Below, in pieces: positions 32,573 through 43,969 of a DNA stretch of 64,000 bases. The DNA comes from Saccharina japonica (taxonomy: Eukaryota > Sar > Phaeophyceae > Laminariales > Laminariaceae). The DNA is taken from positions 342,514 through 406,513 of the forward strand of contig MEHQ01002356.1 in the NCBI GenBank assembly GCA_008828725.1, given 5' to 3'. How positions within the stretch are numbered: the stretch's first letter is position 1; every line of letters begins with the position of its first letter. Under the pieces are notes generated by a model. The model made no database searches and was not told the DNA's origin. It saw nothing but the letters and a program-made list of their open reading frames with translations. Position numbers and translations under genes: made by a program.

Positions 32573-32900
32573 AAGTGTTTGGATCGAGCTACGGCACGTA
32601 TTCGGTGGTAACAGACAGTGCTGTCATCCGTGAAAGCGTTCGATGGCTGGGAGGCGGGCGTTCTCATTTGTTGTTTGCCTCACAGCAGTCATTTCACCAT
32701 AGTGACCGCGCATCCTGTTCGTGACGCAGCACGGGAGGGGGGGGTGTCCCGTATGGTAGTTCTTTACCGTCGCTTGAAGGGCTTGCATTGGTAATTGCCT
32801 TTCTGTGACGAGACACGCTACCTTAAAGTAGGGGTTCACCTGATATGTTTCGAGGGTCCTCACTTGATTCAAAGGAGGCGTGTGAGCGCGAAGCGCGATG
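32573..32900 (+). repeat. 3' flank of gene D, proximal part
   Basis: Begins like the other 3' flanks, with CGTCGCTTGAAGGG near 32770 matching CGTCGCGTGAAGGG after gene C, then diverges. Confidence 0.5.
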
Positions 32901-34040
32901 GTTTGTGTTAACTTTTTTTTCCAAGGCAAAAAAATATTTTTCATAATTAATCGTACGAGAGTACGTAGGTTGATTGTTTTCGTTTTTCTGTATATATGTG
33001 CTTGTGTAAGTCAACGTTGTCTTTCGTCCACCGCGTTCAACGCAAACGGCACCAATGTCAGCCCCGACGGGATATGTGCACGCGCATACTAACAAACCGT
33101 TCTTGTGCTGGTGCAGTTGTAAGTCGTCCAGAGGTGGTCGAGCTAGGTGCGGCAACCTGTGGTTCTTGAGGCGCATGACTGAGCCATGTTCAAAACACAA
33201 GTTCAAAACGTAAAATATCACAATGTTTTTTGTTTTTTGTTTTTTGTTTTTTGTTTTTTGTTTTTTTGTTTTTTTTTAGTTCTACCGAACGAAACCCAAC
33301 TCTACGAGTAGGCACAATGTGCGTGGCCACATCAACGTTTGGACCATGGCCCTAAGGCATGCTCCAGGTTGTATTGTCAGGCCCACCCTCCTACTGTTCA
33401 GGGGACGGGGAAACTCTGCTGTAGATGTCGTACAGCAGTAGTAGTGGTGGTACCTGCTACGAGAAGATCTGTTGGACACGTATCAGGTGCAGATCTTTCG
33501 TGTTCAAATTGTGCCGAATATCGCGTTGGGGAACCAGGAAACACACAAGAAATTGAGTACGTGTACAGAGGCTTCAAGGGATAGTAGGAAAAGCCGGGCG
33601 TACAGCGACGCTGATCCCGGCCTTGTATGTCCTACTGTTGCCGCTGTTACTGCTGTTGCTGCTGCTGTTGCTGCTGCTGTTGTTGCTGCGGCCGCCACGG
33701 CTGCCGCTACTGCCACTGCTGCTGTATGCTGACGGTAATGTTTTTTTACATAGAAAGAGCCCTGGCGGCGCGGAGACGTGGTTGTTCGTTCGCGTTGGTC
33801 CAGCACAATCAGTATTCGCCCGGCATGATGCATCGCAGATTGGACTGCTGCAGGTACTGAGGTCGCATCTCTATCACCAATCACTAGTAGGGTAGGAGCC
33901 CTGTAGAGGCGTGCTAGGAGAAGGCTGGCAGTTTTGTTTTTGCCTTCAGAGTCAAATACTAACGTCTCTTAAGGGGCTTCTCAAAGTAACAACTATCCAA
34001 TAAGGCATGCCTTTTCGCTTGGGTTTCGCAATTGTTACGC
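32901..34040. other. Non-genic DNA between the two parts of the gene D 3' flank
   Basis: Includes a GTTTTTT tandem run (33225-33280) and a CTG/CCG-type low-complexity stretch (33640-33735). No gene recognised. Confidence 0.45.
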
Positions 34041-34345
34041 GGGACCATAGTAAATAAGCCCTACGTTAAAACCAAAAACCTATATATTCACCGATTTTTT
34101 CCAACTTAGGGCCCGTTTTAACGAAGAAGAAAAAAATTAAATTTGGAAAAAAAAAAAAAAAAACCGCTTTTCATTGGTCAACACACGCACCAGCACCAAA
34201 TATTAGGATCTTGGGGCATAATATTTGGTGCTGGTGCGTGTGTTGCCCAATGAAAAGCGAATTTGAATTTTATTTTTTCCAAATTGAATTTATTTTATAC
34301 TCGTTAATTCGGGCCCTTACCTATGTGGTCCTATTTATTATCCCC
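34041..34345. mobile_element. MITE with GGGACCATAGTA ends and nested palindrome
   Basis: The outer ends GGGACCATAGTAAATAAGCC and complement of GGGATAATAAATAGGACC match the MITE at 7929-8052. An inner inverted repeat, GGGCCCG...AATTTGG, and a long central hairpin with arms of about 40 bases around 34168-34252 (TTTCATTGGTCAACACACGC paired across TAGGATCTTGGGGCA) make it strongly foldback. No coding capacity. Confidence 0.65.
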
Positions 34346-35640
34346 CCCGTGATGAAATCAATGTAGACCTACAGCAATATATAGGCCATATGGGCGAGCT
34401 CATCGGGTTAAGCATGCACTTTTTTTTGTTGAATCCATTTTTGGATGAGTTACTACAGGTATTAATACTGTAAACAGTATGGGGCTCCTAGGCTGTAATC
34501 AAGTGAGAAGCCTCAGTAAATTGTGGGTGCAGCCCTACCTTGAGGTAGCATCGTCTCCTACATCTATCTCACACAAAGAACGCCTTTCATACTAGTGTAT
34601 GCTCAACCCGATTAGCGATCCCGTGGCCGATGATATCTCTACACCGAAAAATACATGCTGTAAGCTACCACCCTGACCCGGGATATACGCACCTTTTGTA
34701 TGTTAAACATTTAATTGAAATGGTCCTTATACCTCGAATCAGAGTGGTATAAGGTATGCCCTAGCGGATGAGGCATGCCCTGTCGTACCGCGCACGCCTG
34801 ACATTTCCGCCAGAGACAGGTCGGCTCTCTCATCTGTTTGAGCCATTCGTACATCGTTTGGCGTAAGGCAATCAAAGACGATGTGCGATGTATATATATA
34901 TATAGTCTATAGCCTAAGGCTAGGACTCGCTTCGTCAGCACAAGTCATGTGATGAAGCTTTCTGCTACGTACATAGGTGGTCCTTGAGTAGGTTGTGTGG
35001 GGAACTTCAAGATGAAGTTATGCCATCAAGTCGCAATATACACCCCGGTATATCACGGAACATCGATTGCCACTTTCTCGGCACCATGATTGCTGCGAGT
35101 TGGTATGCAGTGCACGGCGGTGCTGTTTCCTGCAATACCGCCCCTCAATTTATGTCGGCGTTGTAACAGAGTGCTTGATAAACCCTGCCGGCGGTTAATT
35201 TAATCCCCAAAAATCAATTAGGAGGGCTCGGGTCCGTGGGTGGGGTCCGTTCGGTGGTCCAGTTGGGATGAGGTCGGTGTGAGATCAGGATGGCAAGCGG
35301 GACAGGGGTGCAAATATGTGTGTGTGCATTGTGTTGGCGGTGAATAGACCAAATAATTATCACGAAAAATGCAGTACCACTCTGGGTGGAAACACAAGGA
35401 CCATTTGTAGATCAATATAAAGACCAATTGGTCCTTATGTTTACATCCAGAGTGAAATTTGGAAATCGATGGGAATTGCCTAGGAGTCGGCAAGCTCTTC
35501 CCGTAGCATTACTATCATACTGGTATCACGGCGAGCGATTGTTGGGCTGCTACCACAGAATCCGAGGAAGTGTGGGTAACCATCACGAACTCCCGTCCAA
35601 TGGGCACTCCGAAGCGGAATCTTGCAAATTCAGCCGACCA
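34346..35640 (+). repeat. Distal 3' flank of the gene D unit
   Basis: From about 34700 the sequence matches the EsV-1-7 3' flank (GCCTAAGGCTAGGA, the CACGGCGGTGCTG motif, and TCTTGCAAATTCA at 35613), though no gene directly precedes it. It is most simply the rest of the gene D flank, displaced by inserted DNA. Within it, 35376-35452 is a small inverted-repeat insert with CACTCTGGGTGGAAACA ends; a relative lies at 41954-42030. Confidence 0.55.
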
Positions 35641-35716
35641 CTTTCAACCAACCAACTACCAGGAACTACTGCTGTACCGCTGACTTGTATTTGGCTGCTC
35701 TATTACTACTACACTA

Positions 35717-35881
35717 CCGGCCCTCTCATAAGAAAGTGCCCCACAAGAAACTCAGCCTAAACATTACGGGGGAAATAAGAAAGTCGACAGCTATTATACT
35801 GAAGTTTGTGTGGGACACACCCCTTTCTCAAATAAGAAAGTCAGCCTAAGCCCGATTCATGGTTTCTTATGAGCGGGCCGG
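35717..35881. mobile_element. TA-flanked MITE, 165 bp
   Basis: Ends are CCGGCCCTCTCATAAGAAAG and the complement of CCGGCCCGCTCATAAGAAAC, flanked by TA at 35715-35716 and 35882-35883. The TA duplication suggests a Tc1/mariner-type source. Interior AATAAGAAAGTC motifs resemble those in the elements at 56387 and 57118. Confidence 0.7.
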
Positions 35882-36850
35882 TACACAGTCTGTAGGGGCA
35901 TGTGTGTAGAATTACTTGGCAGGGTTTCCATGTAATCACCAAGTGTAAGCTTTCGCCCCCGCAGTTTGTTGGAGTTGTTGACGTATGGAAGGGTTTCGGA
36001 ACCAGGGGTGGGACTGTATGCTTCTCGGGTGCGGCGGGGGACCTCGACAATTCTCCTAGGGGCAACTCTCGCCGCACGCTACGCGCCCTCCCATGGGGCG
36101 AGGGTGGGCGAGCCCCCCCCTCCTGACCATGGAGTTGGGGCTCGGCCCCCCTCGACTAATAGAGTTGGGGCTCGCCCCCCCTCGTCCAATGGAATTGGGG
36201 CTCGGGAAACCTTGGATTGAAAATAATTTGCCTGTTACATCGTGTTTTGTTTATGTCCACTGTAGCTGTGCGTATTATTCGTCCACCACTTAAGGCTCGT
36301 ACTCCCTTCTGGCGTCAAGAGCAAAAGTTGTTGTTTTTTTTCGGCAGGATGGTCTATGTCCCCAAAGTATGTCGCTAGCTCCACAAACGCCTTCCTTCGC
36401 CGCCGACCAAACTGTCCTTTTAACTCTTTTTATTTTATTTTATTTTGCCAGAGTTTTTTTATCGTCACATCGGACAGATGGCAGATTCCCACTTCTATGC
36501 TGTGGATATTTTCCGGTGGTTATATTCCTCATCTGTATGGTCTAGCTCATGTTGCCCCTGTACCATCTGCACGATCTCGGACATGTTCCATGGGTTGGAT
36601 CTGCACTGCTCGTAAGAACAGTACACATATCCTGCACAGTACACAGATCCTGCACAAGATTTGTTAACGGCAGGTGGAAGATCCAACCGATCTACAGCAG
36701 TAGATCGCGATCTCACCGAGTTTGCAACTACCTACAGTATATAACACTTAAATACATTACTATTGTACACCCCGTACATACTGCACATAACGCACATACA
36801 GCACATCACACGCAGCACATACAGTACGTACAGTATGTAAAACATTGGAC

Positions 36851-37048
36851 CTAATCGTCGACATAACTCACGTCCGCCATAGCGGTGGCGACGTTGGAAA
36901 GGGCCGTTGTATGTGATGGAGTGTCGGCAGCGAAATACTGCAACGTACAATCGCCAAGGTTCTCGTCATAATATTTGAGAGCGTTTGCGTCAAACGACGC
37001 AAAACCAACGGCCGCCGCACCGCCGCGAACGTGATTTCGGCATCCAAG
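36851..37048 (-). CDS. Possible terminal exon fragment, unrecognised
   Basis: A minus-strand frame without an ATG gives about 65 residues of balanced composition, including AAAVGFASFDANALKYYDEN and ending SYVDD. It is more protein-like than its neighbours and lies just 5' on the minus strand of the GGC/CTG-rich tract, which in another frame reads Ser/Gly-rich. No family is recognised. It may be a chance frame. Confidence 0.2.
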   Translation of the reverse strand, partial: LGCRNHVRGGAAAVGFASFDANALKYYDENLGDCTLQYFAADTPSHTTALSNVATAMADVSYVDD

Positions 37049-38749
37049 CACGGATTCATTTTTGCGGCGGGTGTCGAATCTCCATCGCCATCGCTGCTGC
37101 CGCTGCCGCTGCTGCTGCTTCCGCTGCGTGCGCTGCTTCCGCTGCTGCTGCCGCTGCTGCCGCCGCCGCCGCCGCTGCTGCCGCTGCTGCCGCCGCTGCC
37201 GCCGCCGCAGCCGCCGCTGCTGCTGCTGCTTCGACGTCGAATCGTCATCGCTGCTGCCGTTGCCGTTGCTTCTGCTGCTGCTGCTATCGCTTCCATGCGA
37301 GGGAGAAGCGATAGCTTACACAAGCGTCACAGCCCGTAGGTACAGCTCGCCGTAGGTGTGATGCTCTGGCGTGGGTGACGGACATACTCGGCAAATCGGC
37401 AGTACTGCTGCTGCTGTACTGTACTGTAGTGATCGTACACAAAATGCAAGTAACTCTCAGTTCCTGGAGGAACGAGAGACCGCCAGGAACTGGGCTCAGT
37501 TCCTATTAATAGAGGTTTTGCAGGTGTTTGCCCCCTCCTGGAACTGAGAGCAAAAATAACGAGGATTTCCTGGCCCATAACAGATAATAGATGGTTCTGA
37601 TGTTTGGGCTTCGGAGATCTCTGAAAACTACACAAATCACGGGTCATTCCCCCCCCATAGTAGATGGTCTCAATCCCAGCAAGGTTAACCGAGGTGCTGA
37701 AATTACATCCATCTCATGCCAGTAGTGGGGATACCACAGTACGTGAGTGGCAAAACATACCTGTAGTTATGTACAGTACCAGGTACAGTACACCTATATA
37801 GGCTTATCACGTATACCCATCTGTATCTATTTATACCTACAGTAGTACGTACTACCGAAGGCCGCGCAGTACTGCTGACTGTACTGTTGTTACATACGTA
37901 CCAGGGTATATGATTTGTGGAACTCGCCGGTATGTAAGGAAGATACTTGAGTACTATTAATAACTGTTGTTACATGCTTTGTGGGACCCAACCTGTGCTG
38001 GGTGTACTGTTTAATATGACCAAAAACATGTTACATGTTGCTGCATGCATGGTGGGGTACGTAGAATGACAACGTACGCATATTTGAACTCATCACCTGT
38101 ACCTGTTTGTACGTACATTTTGGTAACTAACGTCTCTTAAGTATCGATGCCGGCAATGGTATGCTATAACTCTCGGCCTTCGCTGTCCATGCGCACTTGC
38201 TTGGGGCATTGGCAGTACTACAGTACATACCGGTATGATATATACATAGTCATTCTCAGTGCGCACCAGTCCCCATCTAATATTTTCCGCCGTATTTCTC
38301 TACCTCCCCTTTTTCGTCCCTCAGATCCTGAACCACATAACGCCCCCCCCAATACCTCACGGCGTTTCGCGCTTGGTGCAAGCAATGTCTGCCTGGTTGG
38401 TGAAAACCCAACGCGCTCCGTCCCGGCATTGTAGGGATGCGAGGGTCTATGGTCATATGACTACGGCCGTGCACAACATGAGTACACCCCCCCCCCCCTC
38501 CCAACCCCCCCCCCCCCCCCCCCCCGCGCTACTATGGCTTGCGCCTTCGCTTTCATCGCGAGAAAAGTACAGCATTTTCTTTCCTCGTCGGTTCGGTTGT
38601 ATCGTGCATAATCACGCTGCTAAGCGTTATCTGCTAGTGAGTTTTAGCATGATAAATAATGTCCTTGGACGTGTGCTACGAGGGACTTACTACTGCTGTA
38701 CCGTTTTTAGTCTAAAGTGGTTTCTGCATGACGGGGCTTCATAACAATT

Positions 38750-38942
38750 CGATGCGAGTCGACCAGAGAACATACAGGGCTGAAGTCTTCTCACGATAAC
38801 AAAGAAAGGCACGAACCGTAGTGAAGGAGGAAGGAGAAGCGCCTACTCTTGTGACCCCGGATCTGAGATAGGACTAGAGGAAGGAGAGAGAGAGAGAGAG
38901 AGCGAGGAAGGGCGAATATAATAAACGGGATGGAAAACTACT
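38750..38942 (+). mobile_element. SINE body, 5'-truncated copy
   Basis: Shares the ACCGTAGTG, CCCCGGATCTGAG and ATAATAAACGGGATGGAAAA segments with the complete SINE at 3115-3474. A GA dinucleotide run has expanded inside it. The tRNA-like head is missing. Confidence 0.6.
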
Positions 38943-39649
38943 ACAGTACTACTGTAAATAAATAGGCAACCGAAAATGGTTGGAATGCCAAAATTTGTCT
39001 GCAATATGCTTTTCTGCCTCTAGCACGAGAAACTCATAGCAGATGTCTCCTATTCAACCCCCAAAAAAATTGCAGACAGCTAAGAAGGGAGGAGGCAGGC
39101 AACCTCTGCCCGACCTGCTACAAACGAAGAAAACAGCAGTCGAGTAGTACGATACCAATACAATACGTGGTGGTCCCTCCGTAGTGCCGCTTGAGCAGGG
39201 CCGGTTTCCTGCTATTGTACGGCCTGTGAAACCGCTTGCCACGGGTGGAACACTCCTTTTGCTAGTCGGAGTGGTTGCGTTTGGCGGTATAGTGACGGCA
39301 TAGTTGCCTGGCGCATACCGGCACTATGTATAGAGGGACCACTACTACGGTACGTATTGGCCGAGGGTAAACGGCCCAGCTGATACCCCCACGGCGTTGG
39401 AAGAGGCGAATTAGGGCACGGGGGCGAATCAGCGATTGCGCACGCACGTACATATGTACTTACGTATTGACCATGAGTAAATGACACAGCTGAAGCACAC
39501 GTTCTGGCATATACCGGTATCGTATTGCAGCCCTTTTAGAGAGGTCAAGAATATAGCTCTGAGGAATTGTGTATTTGGTAGTATGCTTTTTAGTCTAGTG
39601 TTTTGATAGCATACTACTTTACATATATAGAAGGAAGCATACCGGGTGC

Positions 39650-39822
39650 AGACAACCGCCATGCCGTGATTCGACCGATTATACGAGCAGCCCTTGCTTG
39701 TTTTGTTGCGAATGCTCCGCACCAACACAATTTCACTGCATAGGAGGAAATAAGATGGCAGCTCGACCTATTGTCTCTGGAAGATCCTCAATCCCTTTAT
39801 TTGTTTGTTCCGTGAATGGCAG
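39650..39822 (+). promoter_or_regulatory. Conserved 5' flank of gene E, diverged
   Basis: Only the gene-proximal part is clearly shared, including TAGGAGGAAATAAGATGGCA. The distal part is diverged, consistent with E being the oldest-separated copy. Confidence 0.35.
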
Positions 39823-39903
39823 GTGTGTGCCAGGTCAGGCCAACGCCTCCTTGGTGTATTGCACGGCCAGTTGTGATCTCCTCTTGGAGTTTCATGACCC
39901 CAG
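39823..39903 (+). other. Candidate 81-base intron before gene E
   Basis: Starts GCAG|GTGTGTGCC and ends TGACCCCAG. The borders and length are retained although the interior has diverged from the other copies. Confidence 0.45.
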
Positions 39904-39915
39904 CCTGCCGCGAGA

Positions 39916-41175
39916 ATGCCGCACTGCTCGCATGACTCCTGCGTCAGGAGAGCCAGCTTCAACGTCGAGGGCCTCAAGTCGGCGGTGTACTGCCGCGAGC
40001 ATGCTGAGGACGGAATGGTGAACGTCCGTACCAAGCGTTGCGCACACGACTCTTGCATTAAGAACCCGAACTTCAACATGGAGGGCGAGAAAGCGGCTTA
40101 CTGCAAGGAACATGCCGATGATGGGATGGTGGACGTCCGTAACAAGCGCTGCTCCCACGACCTTTGCACCAAAAGTCCGAGCTTCAACTTCGAGGGGAGC
40201 AAGAAGGCCGTATACTGCAAGCCACATGCCGAGGATGGGATGGTGGACGTACTCAGCAAGCGTTGCGCACACGGCTCTTGCATGAAGTATCCGAACTTCA
40301 ATGTCGATGGCAGCAAGACGGGGGCGTACTGCCGCCCGCATGCTGGAGGTGACATGGTGAACGTCCGCAGTGTTCGTTGCACGCATGACTTTTGCATTAA
40401 GTGGCCGTGCTTTAATGTCGAGGGCATCAAGAAGGCGGCATATTGCAAGCAGCATGCAGGGGACGGAATGGTAGACGTCTACAGCAAGCGTTGCGCACAT
40501 GAGTCTTGCAATAAGGTGCCGAGCTTCAACGTTCCTGGCAACAAGACGCCGGTGTACTGCAAGCAACATTCCGAGGACGGAATGGAGGCAGTCCGCTACG
40601 CCTATTGCTTATATGACTCTTGCACGGGCCACCCTAGCTTCAATGTCGAAGGCAGCAAGAGGGCGGCGTACTGCAAGAAACATTCTGGAGACGGCATGGT
40701 GGACGTCGTCAGCAGGCGTTGCTCACACGACTCTTGCATCAGGGGGCCGTACTTCAATTTCGAGGGCAGCAAGAGGGGGGCGTACTGCAAGCATCATGCT
40801 GAGGTTGGAATGGTGGACGTCCGTAATAAGCGCTGCTCACACACCCCCTGCCCAAAGCGGCCAGCGTGGGGTGTCCTGACTGATGGTGCCGCCGCTGCGT
40901 GCTCCAGCCACAAAAACGATATATCGGGGAACCCGCTGGTAAACTTCGAGGCGGTGTGCAAGATAACCACGTGTAAGAAAAAATCGCGTTGGGGCCTCGA
41001 TGGGAAGCAGCCTACGCACTGCCTTGAACACGGCCCGCTCCAGGATGGGCTGGTTCGTACTATCGGGACGGACAAATCACAGCGGCCCGATCGCCGAAGC
41101 CCTTCGTACGGTGCCGTGAAGGGACCCTCTTTTCGGGGTGAAGATAATAGTCTGTCTCGAAAGTCTTCGAAGTGA
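39916..41175 (+). CDS. Gene E: EsV-1-7 repeat protein, 419 residues, ten repeats
   Basis: Eight repeats run from MPHCSHDSC. Repeat 2 is one residue short between its second and third Cys, as is repeat 2 of D. Then come the two C-terminal variants (CSHTPC...AWGVLTDG and CKITTC...SRWGLDG) and a SYGAVKGPSF tail ending in a basic Ser/Lys stretch. All pattern Cys/His residues are present and the frame is unbroken. Many repeats open CAHDSC or CTHDFC, and overall E is the most diverged member. Survival of an open frame despite divergence argues for selection. Start ATG 39916 is the conserved one. Role as for gene A; nothing shows where in the cell it acts. Confidence 0.9.
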   Translation: MPHCSHDSCVRRASFNVEGLKSAVYCREHAEDGMVNVRTKRCAHDSCIKNPNFNMEGEKAAYCKEHADDGMVDVRNKRCSHDLCTKSPSFNFEGSKKAVYCKPHAEDGMVDVLSKRCAHGSCMKYPNFNVDGSKTGAYCRPHAGGDMVNVRSVRCTHDFCIKWPCFNVEGIKKAAYCKQHAGDGMVDVYSKRCAHESCNKVPSFNVPGNKTPVYCKQHSEDGMEAVRYAYCLYDSCTGHPSFNVEGSKRAAYCKKHSGDGMVDVVSRRCSHDSCIRGPYFNFEGSKRGAYCKHHAEVGMVDVRNKRCSHTPCPKRPAWGVLTDGAAAACSSHKNDISGNPLVNFEAVCKITTCKKKSRWGLDGKQPTHCLEHGPLQDGLVRTIGTDKSQRPDRRSPSYGAVKGPSFRGEDNSLSRKSSK

Positions 41176-42990
41176 GCCGGAGTGCGGTCATGCGTGTAGA
41201 CGTTCGCTTGCGGGGGGGCGGGGACGGCAGCTACAGTAGACCCTACGAAGGCTTGGAGGGCTTTTTTCTTTGACGTTTTCCATATCGTGACATTGCCGCT
41301 AGAAGCGGAGTCGACTACAGTATCTCATTGCTTGGAGCCCTACGTACATGACTCTGCGTGAGGCAAACAAAGGGGCGTTTTAACGTATTTAGGCTTAGCC
41401 TAGGATACGCCTCGGCACAAGTCGTGTGTAGCCCTCTGCTAAGTAGTCGATTGTGTCAGAGCGTTTAGAGCGAGCGACGCCATCCAGCCGCAAAAGGCAC
41501 CACGCGATGTCACGGAGAATATATTACCATGTATTCGACACCATTTGTTGCCATGCACTTGTATATACACGGTGCACGGTGCTGTTTGCTGCAGCAAGGT
41601 GTGATATCAGGGTGCTCTGTAGGCCCCGCCGGCGTCTAGTGCTGTATGCACCAGTAGGCGCTCGGACGCCTGGCCTTATAGGGGTAGCGCCTAATTGTTT
41701 TTGAGGGTGGTCACTTGGTTATAGTATAGGAGCTTCATACCTCGCCCACCACTGACTTTGAGAAAACACGTAGGCTTATCCCGATGGAAAGTTACCATGG
41801 CCTATGTGTGGAACGAACAATATGTGCAACCCGAATTTGACACGCGCGGGTTAGATCCCTACCTGAGGATCTCCGTGCGTGAATCATAACAAGTTTCATC
41901 CGAAAGGTGTTGCCTCTATCGTAGTAGGCGTCCTCTGGTACGATAGGGGTGTACCACTCTGGGCCAAAATGTAAGGGCCGTTTTACATGAATATGAAGAC
42001 CAAGAGGTCCTTATGTTTACGCCCAGCAGAGTTGTATTAAACTCTTGTTTTTTTTTTTGCCTTCTGAGGCAAATGCTTAATATTTCTGACTGATGGCGCT
42101 TCTGGTTTGGTTTGTTGTGTCGTTGTGTTCTTGTGCCCGATACGTTCATCATTCCACTTTATTTACCCATTAATTTGCGTTTTTGTTTTTAAAATGTATT
42201 TATGTTTCTTCGTCTCACAGTCTGTGACCACATACACAGTACTAGTGTCTCTCTAGGATTACGAATCAGGGCAGCCATTGGGTGTACTGATGTAGCTTGG
42301 TGGAAAAAGCGGTTTCATGTGAGGACAACACACACCGAGGCTACGTACGAACGAATATGGGATTGCTCATAATAGGAGTGAGTGTGCATTTTTTCTGAGC
42401 ACCCTTTTTTAGGGGTGAGGTCGTGCGTGTATTGTTCACAACAGTTTTCGACATAGAGATGGAGGCCACGATTATGAGGTTGCTCCTGCGTACAGGGGTT
42501 AGTTTGCCTATGTTCTTAGCACCAGTTCTACAGTAAGGTGATACATATATATATTTCCTATACCGTAATAAAATGAAGAGCCTAAGAAATGTGCCTATGG
42601 TAAATCCCTCTCCGACAAACCCTAGCCTGCGTCAGTACGCGAGGTCAGTTTGGCGGACTTAGGTCGGGGGGGGGGGGGGGGGGGGTGAGGTTGGTGCACG
42701 ACCAGGGTGCCAAGCGGGATGAGCGTGATCCTGCGTGCGAGTCTGTTTTATGGTGGTATGTTGACAAACGAATCATCCCGGAAAAACACGGTGACGAATG
42801 ATGATGGGGATTGACGTATAATAGAAGTGGCAAGCTCGGCTAGTATCGCGGTTATTAGCGTCCTGAAAAAGTTTAGGAAGCGTCGAAACATATCACGACT
42901 ACCCGCCCAATGAGCACTCTGAAACGGGATACGCTGTGTGTGGTGCAAACTAAGATGATCGCGCCCAGTAAATCGATTGCGGACCGGTAC
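41176..42990 (+). repeat. 3' flank of gene E, interrupted
   Basis: Shared 3'-flank sequence occupies about 41176-41720 and resumes at 42640-42990. Between them lie a small CACTCTGGG-ended inverted element (41954-42030) and an R1 fragment (42225-42335). A G-run of about 20 is at 42667-42687. Confidence 0.55.
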
Positions 42991-43269
42991 TACCAAATAC
43001 CTGGTACGATACCTGATATGTGTTTGTCTTGAATTTTTTTTTGTCTTGGATTTAACGATTTTTAACGTTTTTTTTTTTTCTTGATTATCCCGTTTCTGTT
43101 ACCTGAGGCCGGCAATTATGTAATCGTAGAACATAAAACAGCAGGGGACTCACCTTTTTGGTGCTGAAACCCACACAATGCTCTGGTTTATTTTTATTTT
43201 TCCTCTGTTGTATTTCAAGGCCTGCCTGAGGCAGCAAAACACCCGCGTTCTTCGACACAGCACTATTGT

Positions 43270-43501
43270 TAGGGCCATTCTTTATCGGAGCCATGCATTT
43301 CCAAAATTTCCAATATTTTTTTCGCCCAATTTTCTGTATTTCCATTTTTCCTTTTTTTGCTCTTCCAAATGGCAGTGGAAGATTGTGCGAAGCCTTCGAA
43401 ACATTTTGCCCTCTGAAGAATTTCCAAACTTTGCAAAAGTTTCCTGTTTTTCCTGTTTTTCTTAAAAAAACAAAAATTGGAAATTTAGGAAAAATGGGCC
43501 C
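43270..43501. mobile_element. Possible MITE with GGGCC ends
   Basis: GGGCCATTCTTTATCGGAGC at the left resembles the GGGTCGTTCTTATCGAGC end of the Harbinger-like MITE at 50761. The right end is AAAAATGGGCCC. The flanks are TTA and TCA, so a TTA duplication is at best imperfect. Interior AT-rich with TTTCCAA words. Confidence 0.35.
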
Positions 43502-43969
43502 TCAGTAGCCGCCGCCACCGAGTGCTCGCCTCACAGAGCACGGGTCGATACAGCACTTAGAGGGTTTATGGTCAACTGAAAGTAGAGTTATCGGTGCCAG
43601 GTCTGAGGGCCGTCTGTGGTCTGTAGCTGGGGGTCGCGCTTAGGTCGTGATAGCCTGATCCGTTTCTGTTTCGATGCTTTGCTATACAAAACAGAAGGCC
43701 ATTTCCAATCGGAATCGGAAAACGTCGATCCAGAAATGGACCAGGCCCTCCCGTTCCAACCGACATCTCCAGACATAGGCCACCTACGGCTCTGAAGCTT
43801 CGCACGGTGGATTCCCTGAGCAATGGAGGATGCACCCTTGGAAGTGTGAGCGTAGTCCGTGCTCGGTGAGGCGAGCACTCGAGGCGGCGGTTGGTGCTGT
43901 GCGCGAAAACGTACGCTTTTTTTTTGTTTTGTGCGCGGCGTACATAATTGGCCTACTGCATACAGTACA

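Larger units (their letters stand above)
35884..39649. other. Non-genic DNA between the gene D and gene E units
   Basis: Contains a 33-bp GC-rich repeat with ATGGAGTTGGGGCTCG (36110-36215), a CTG/CCG low-complexity tract (37080-37290), an inverted repeat with CTCAGTTCCTGGAGG arms (37456 and 37541), a long C-run (38487-38525) and a SINE body (38750-38942). The minus-strand frame at 36851-37048 is noted separately. No other gene is supported. Confidence 0.5.

Noticed and set aside
36868-37323. A Ser/Gly-rich minus-strand protein over the CTG/CCG tract
   Set aside because: The long middle is low-complexity microsatellite translation and the remainder shows no domain.
10224-41175. The EsV-1-7 array as an integrated phaeovirus, since the domain is named after a virus gene
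   Set aside because: No other virus gene is seen, and the copies are dispersed through host-type repeats. The family is known to be a large host family in brown algae.
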